NCBI GenBank assembly: GCA_013140395.1
Contig: JABFSY010000461.1
Coordinates: 1 to 6,910 of the forward strand
Source: Cyclobacteriaceae bacterium
GTDB lineage: Bacteria > Bacteroidota > Bacteroidia > Cytophagales > Cyclobacteriaceae
Reading direction: 5' to 3'
DNA length: 6,910 bases
The notes under the pieces are model-generated. The model saw only the letters and a list, made by a program, of their open reading frames with translations, ran no database searches and was not told where the DNA came from. Position numbers and translations under genes: made by a program. This document shows positions 6,416 through 6,910 of this stretch, piece by piece; position 1 is the stretch's first letter; each line of letters starts with the position of its first letter.

Positions 6416-6910
6416 TTATTTAACTTCAATCAATTCCATATCAAAAACCAACACAGAATTTTCAGCAATCACATCACCTCTTCGTTGATTACCGTACGCT
6501 AATGTAGAGGGGATATAAACAGTCATCTTCGATCCCTTATTCATTAATTGAATGGCTTCTTCCCAACCTGGTATTACTTGTTGCGCACCCACTGTCAATT
6601 CTAGCGGGGAATACGGACGCCCTTGCGTATACAGGTTGTTTTTCTTTGCTTCCGATTCGATACTTGTATCGAAATACTTGCCGTTTAATAAATACCCTAA
6701 ATAGTCAATTTTTACTTGCTGCCCAGCCTTAGCATTTTCACCGGTTCCGGGTTTTGTAATAATATACCTAAGCCCTGAAGTAGTGGTTTGAGCAGCCACA
6801 TTTTTCGCCTTCAAGAAATCGTCAATTGCAGTAATGTCTTTTCCTAATTGAGCCTTCTGATCCTGAATCATCTTTTCATTTTGCTTGGCTACCAATTCGG
6901 TTTGTAGTTT
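6416..6910 (-). CDS. FKBP-type peptidyl-prolyl cis-trans isomerase, 5'-truncated by window edge
   Basis: C-terminal 164 residues of a longer FKBP-type prolyl isomerase; the frame stays open to base 6910, so the start is outside the window and a TTG at 6895 is just an internal Leu codon. Numbering from the first visible residue: a charged helical linker (1-20), the module helix AQLGKDITAIDDFL (20-33), then an FKBP domain at about 44-164. It keeps Tyr70, Phe80-Asp81, Val-Ile-Pro-Gly-Trp ending at Trp116, Tyr139 and Phe156; FKBP12 His87 is not matched. It is the most likely of the five domains to be an active isomerase. It has an insertion of about 10 residues between Phe-Asp and the next strand (around 82-103, with NNLYTQGRPYSPLEL) that FKBP12 and FkpA lack. 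Export signals cannot be judged because the N-terminus is missing. First visible gene of the operon; the promoter lies beyond the window. Confidence 0.93.
   Translation of the reverse strand, partial: KLQTELVAKQNEKMIQDQKAQLGKDITAIDDFLKAKNVAAQTTTSGLRYIITKPGTGENAKAGQQVKIDYLGYLLNGKYFDTSIESEAKKNNLYTQGRPYSPLELTVGAQQVIPGWEEAIQLMNKGSKMTVYIPSTLAYGNQRRGDVIAENSVLVFDMELIEVK

Noticed and set aside
6893..6895. TTG as start of the rightmost FKBP gene
   Set aside because: The frame continues to base 6910 with a plausible charged helix; this is an internal leucine codon and the start is outside the window.
4655..6910. The three FKBP genes as one gene broken by point mutations
   Set aside because: The second and third genes each begin with their own signal peptide and cysteine, so they are separate proteins.

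Overview
The window looks like chromosomal DNA from a Bacteroidota bacterium, probably of the Cytophagales type. Four things point there: a single-chain SecDF of about 1,000 residues with a long low-complexity insertion; several FKBP-type prolyl isomerase lipoproteins in a row; start codons with A/T-rich leaders and no clear Shine-Dalgarno sequence; and one good match to the Bacteroidota promoter pattern (TTG, 19 nt, TAnnTTTG). The order-level placement is inference.

Left half, + strand: the 3' three-quarters of a uridine kinase gene (2-496, cut by the window edge), then a promoter (499-528), a small single-pass membrane protein I do not recognise (557-904), a 91-bp A/T-rich spacer with a small hairpin, and a complete secDF (996-4025). 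A strong bidirectional hairpin terminator (about 4050-4083) closes this side.

Right half, - strand, converging on that terminator: a compact four-gene operon read from right to left. It consists of a 5'-truncated FKBP-type PPIase (6910-6416), two two-domain FKBP lipoproteins (6409-5540 and 5521-4655), and rdgB, the ITP/XTP house-cleaning pyrophosphatase (4654-4079). The gaps are 6, 18 and 0 nt, and all four genes share one reading frame. The three PPIase genes carry five copies of one module of about 130 residues: a short helix with the pattern QLxKDxxxIDxYL followed by an FKBP domain. Only the copy in the truncated gene keeps most of the classic active-site residues; the other four have lost one or more.

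Functionally, SecDF drives late steps of protein export and the FKBP lipoproteins would act on exported proteins in the envelope, so the two sides fit an export-and-folding neighbourhood, although they are transcribed separately. Uridine kinase and RdgB are nucleotide-metabolism housekeeping genes. I see no mobile element, CRISPR array, RNA gene or defence system. The parts least explained by known annotation are the degenerating FKBP module array and the small membrane protein ahead of secDF.
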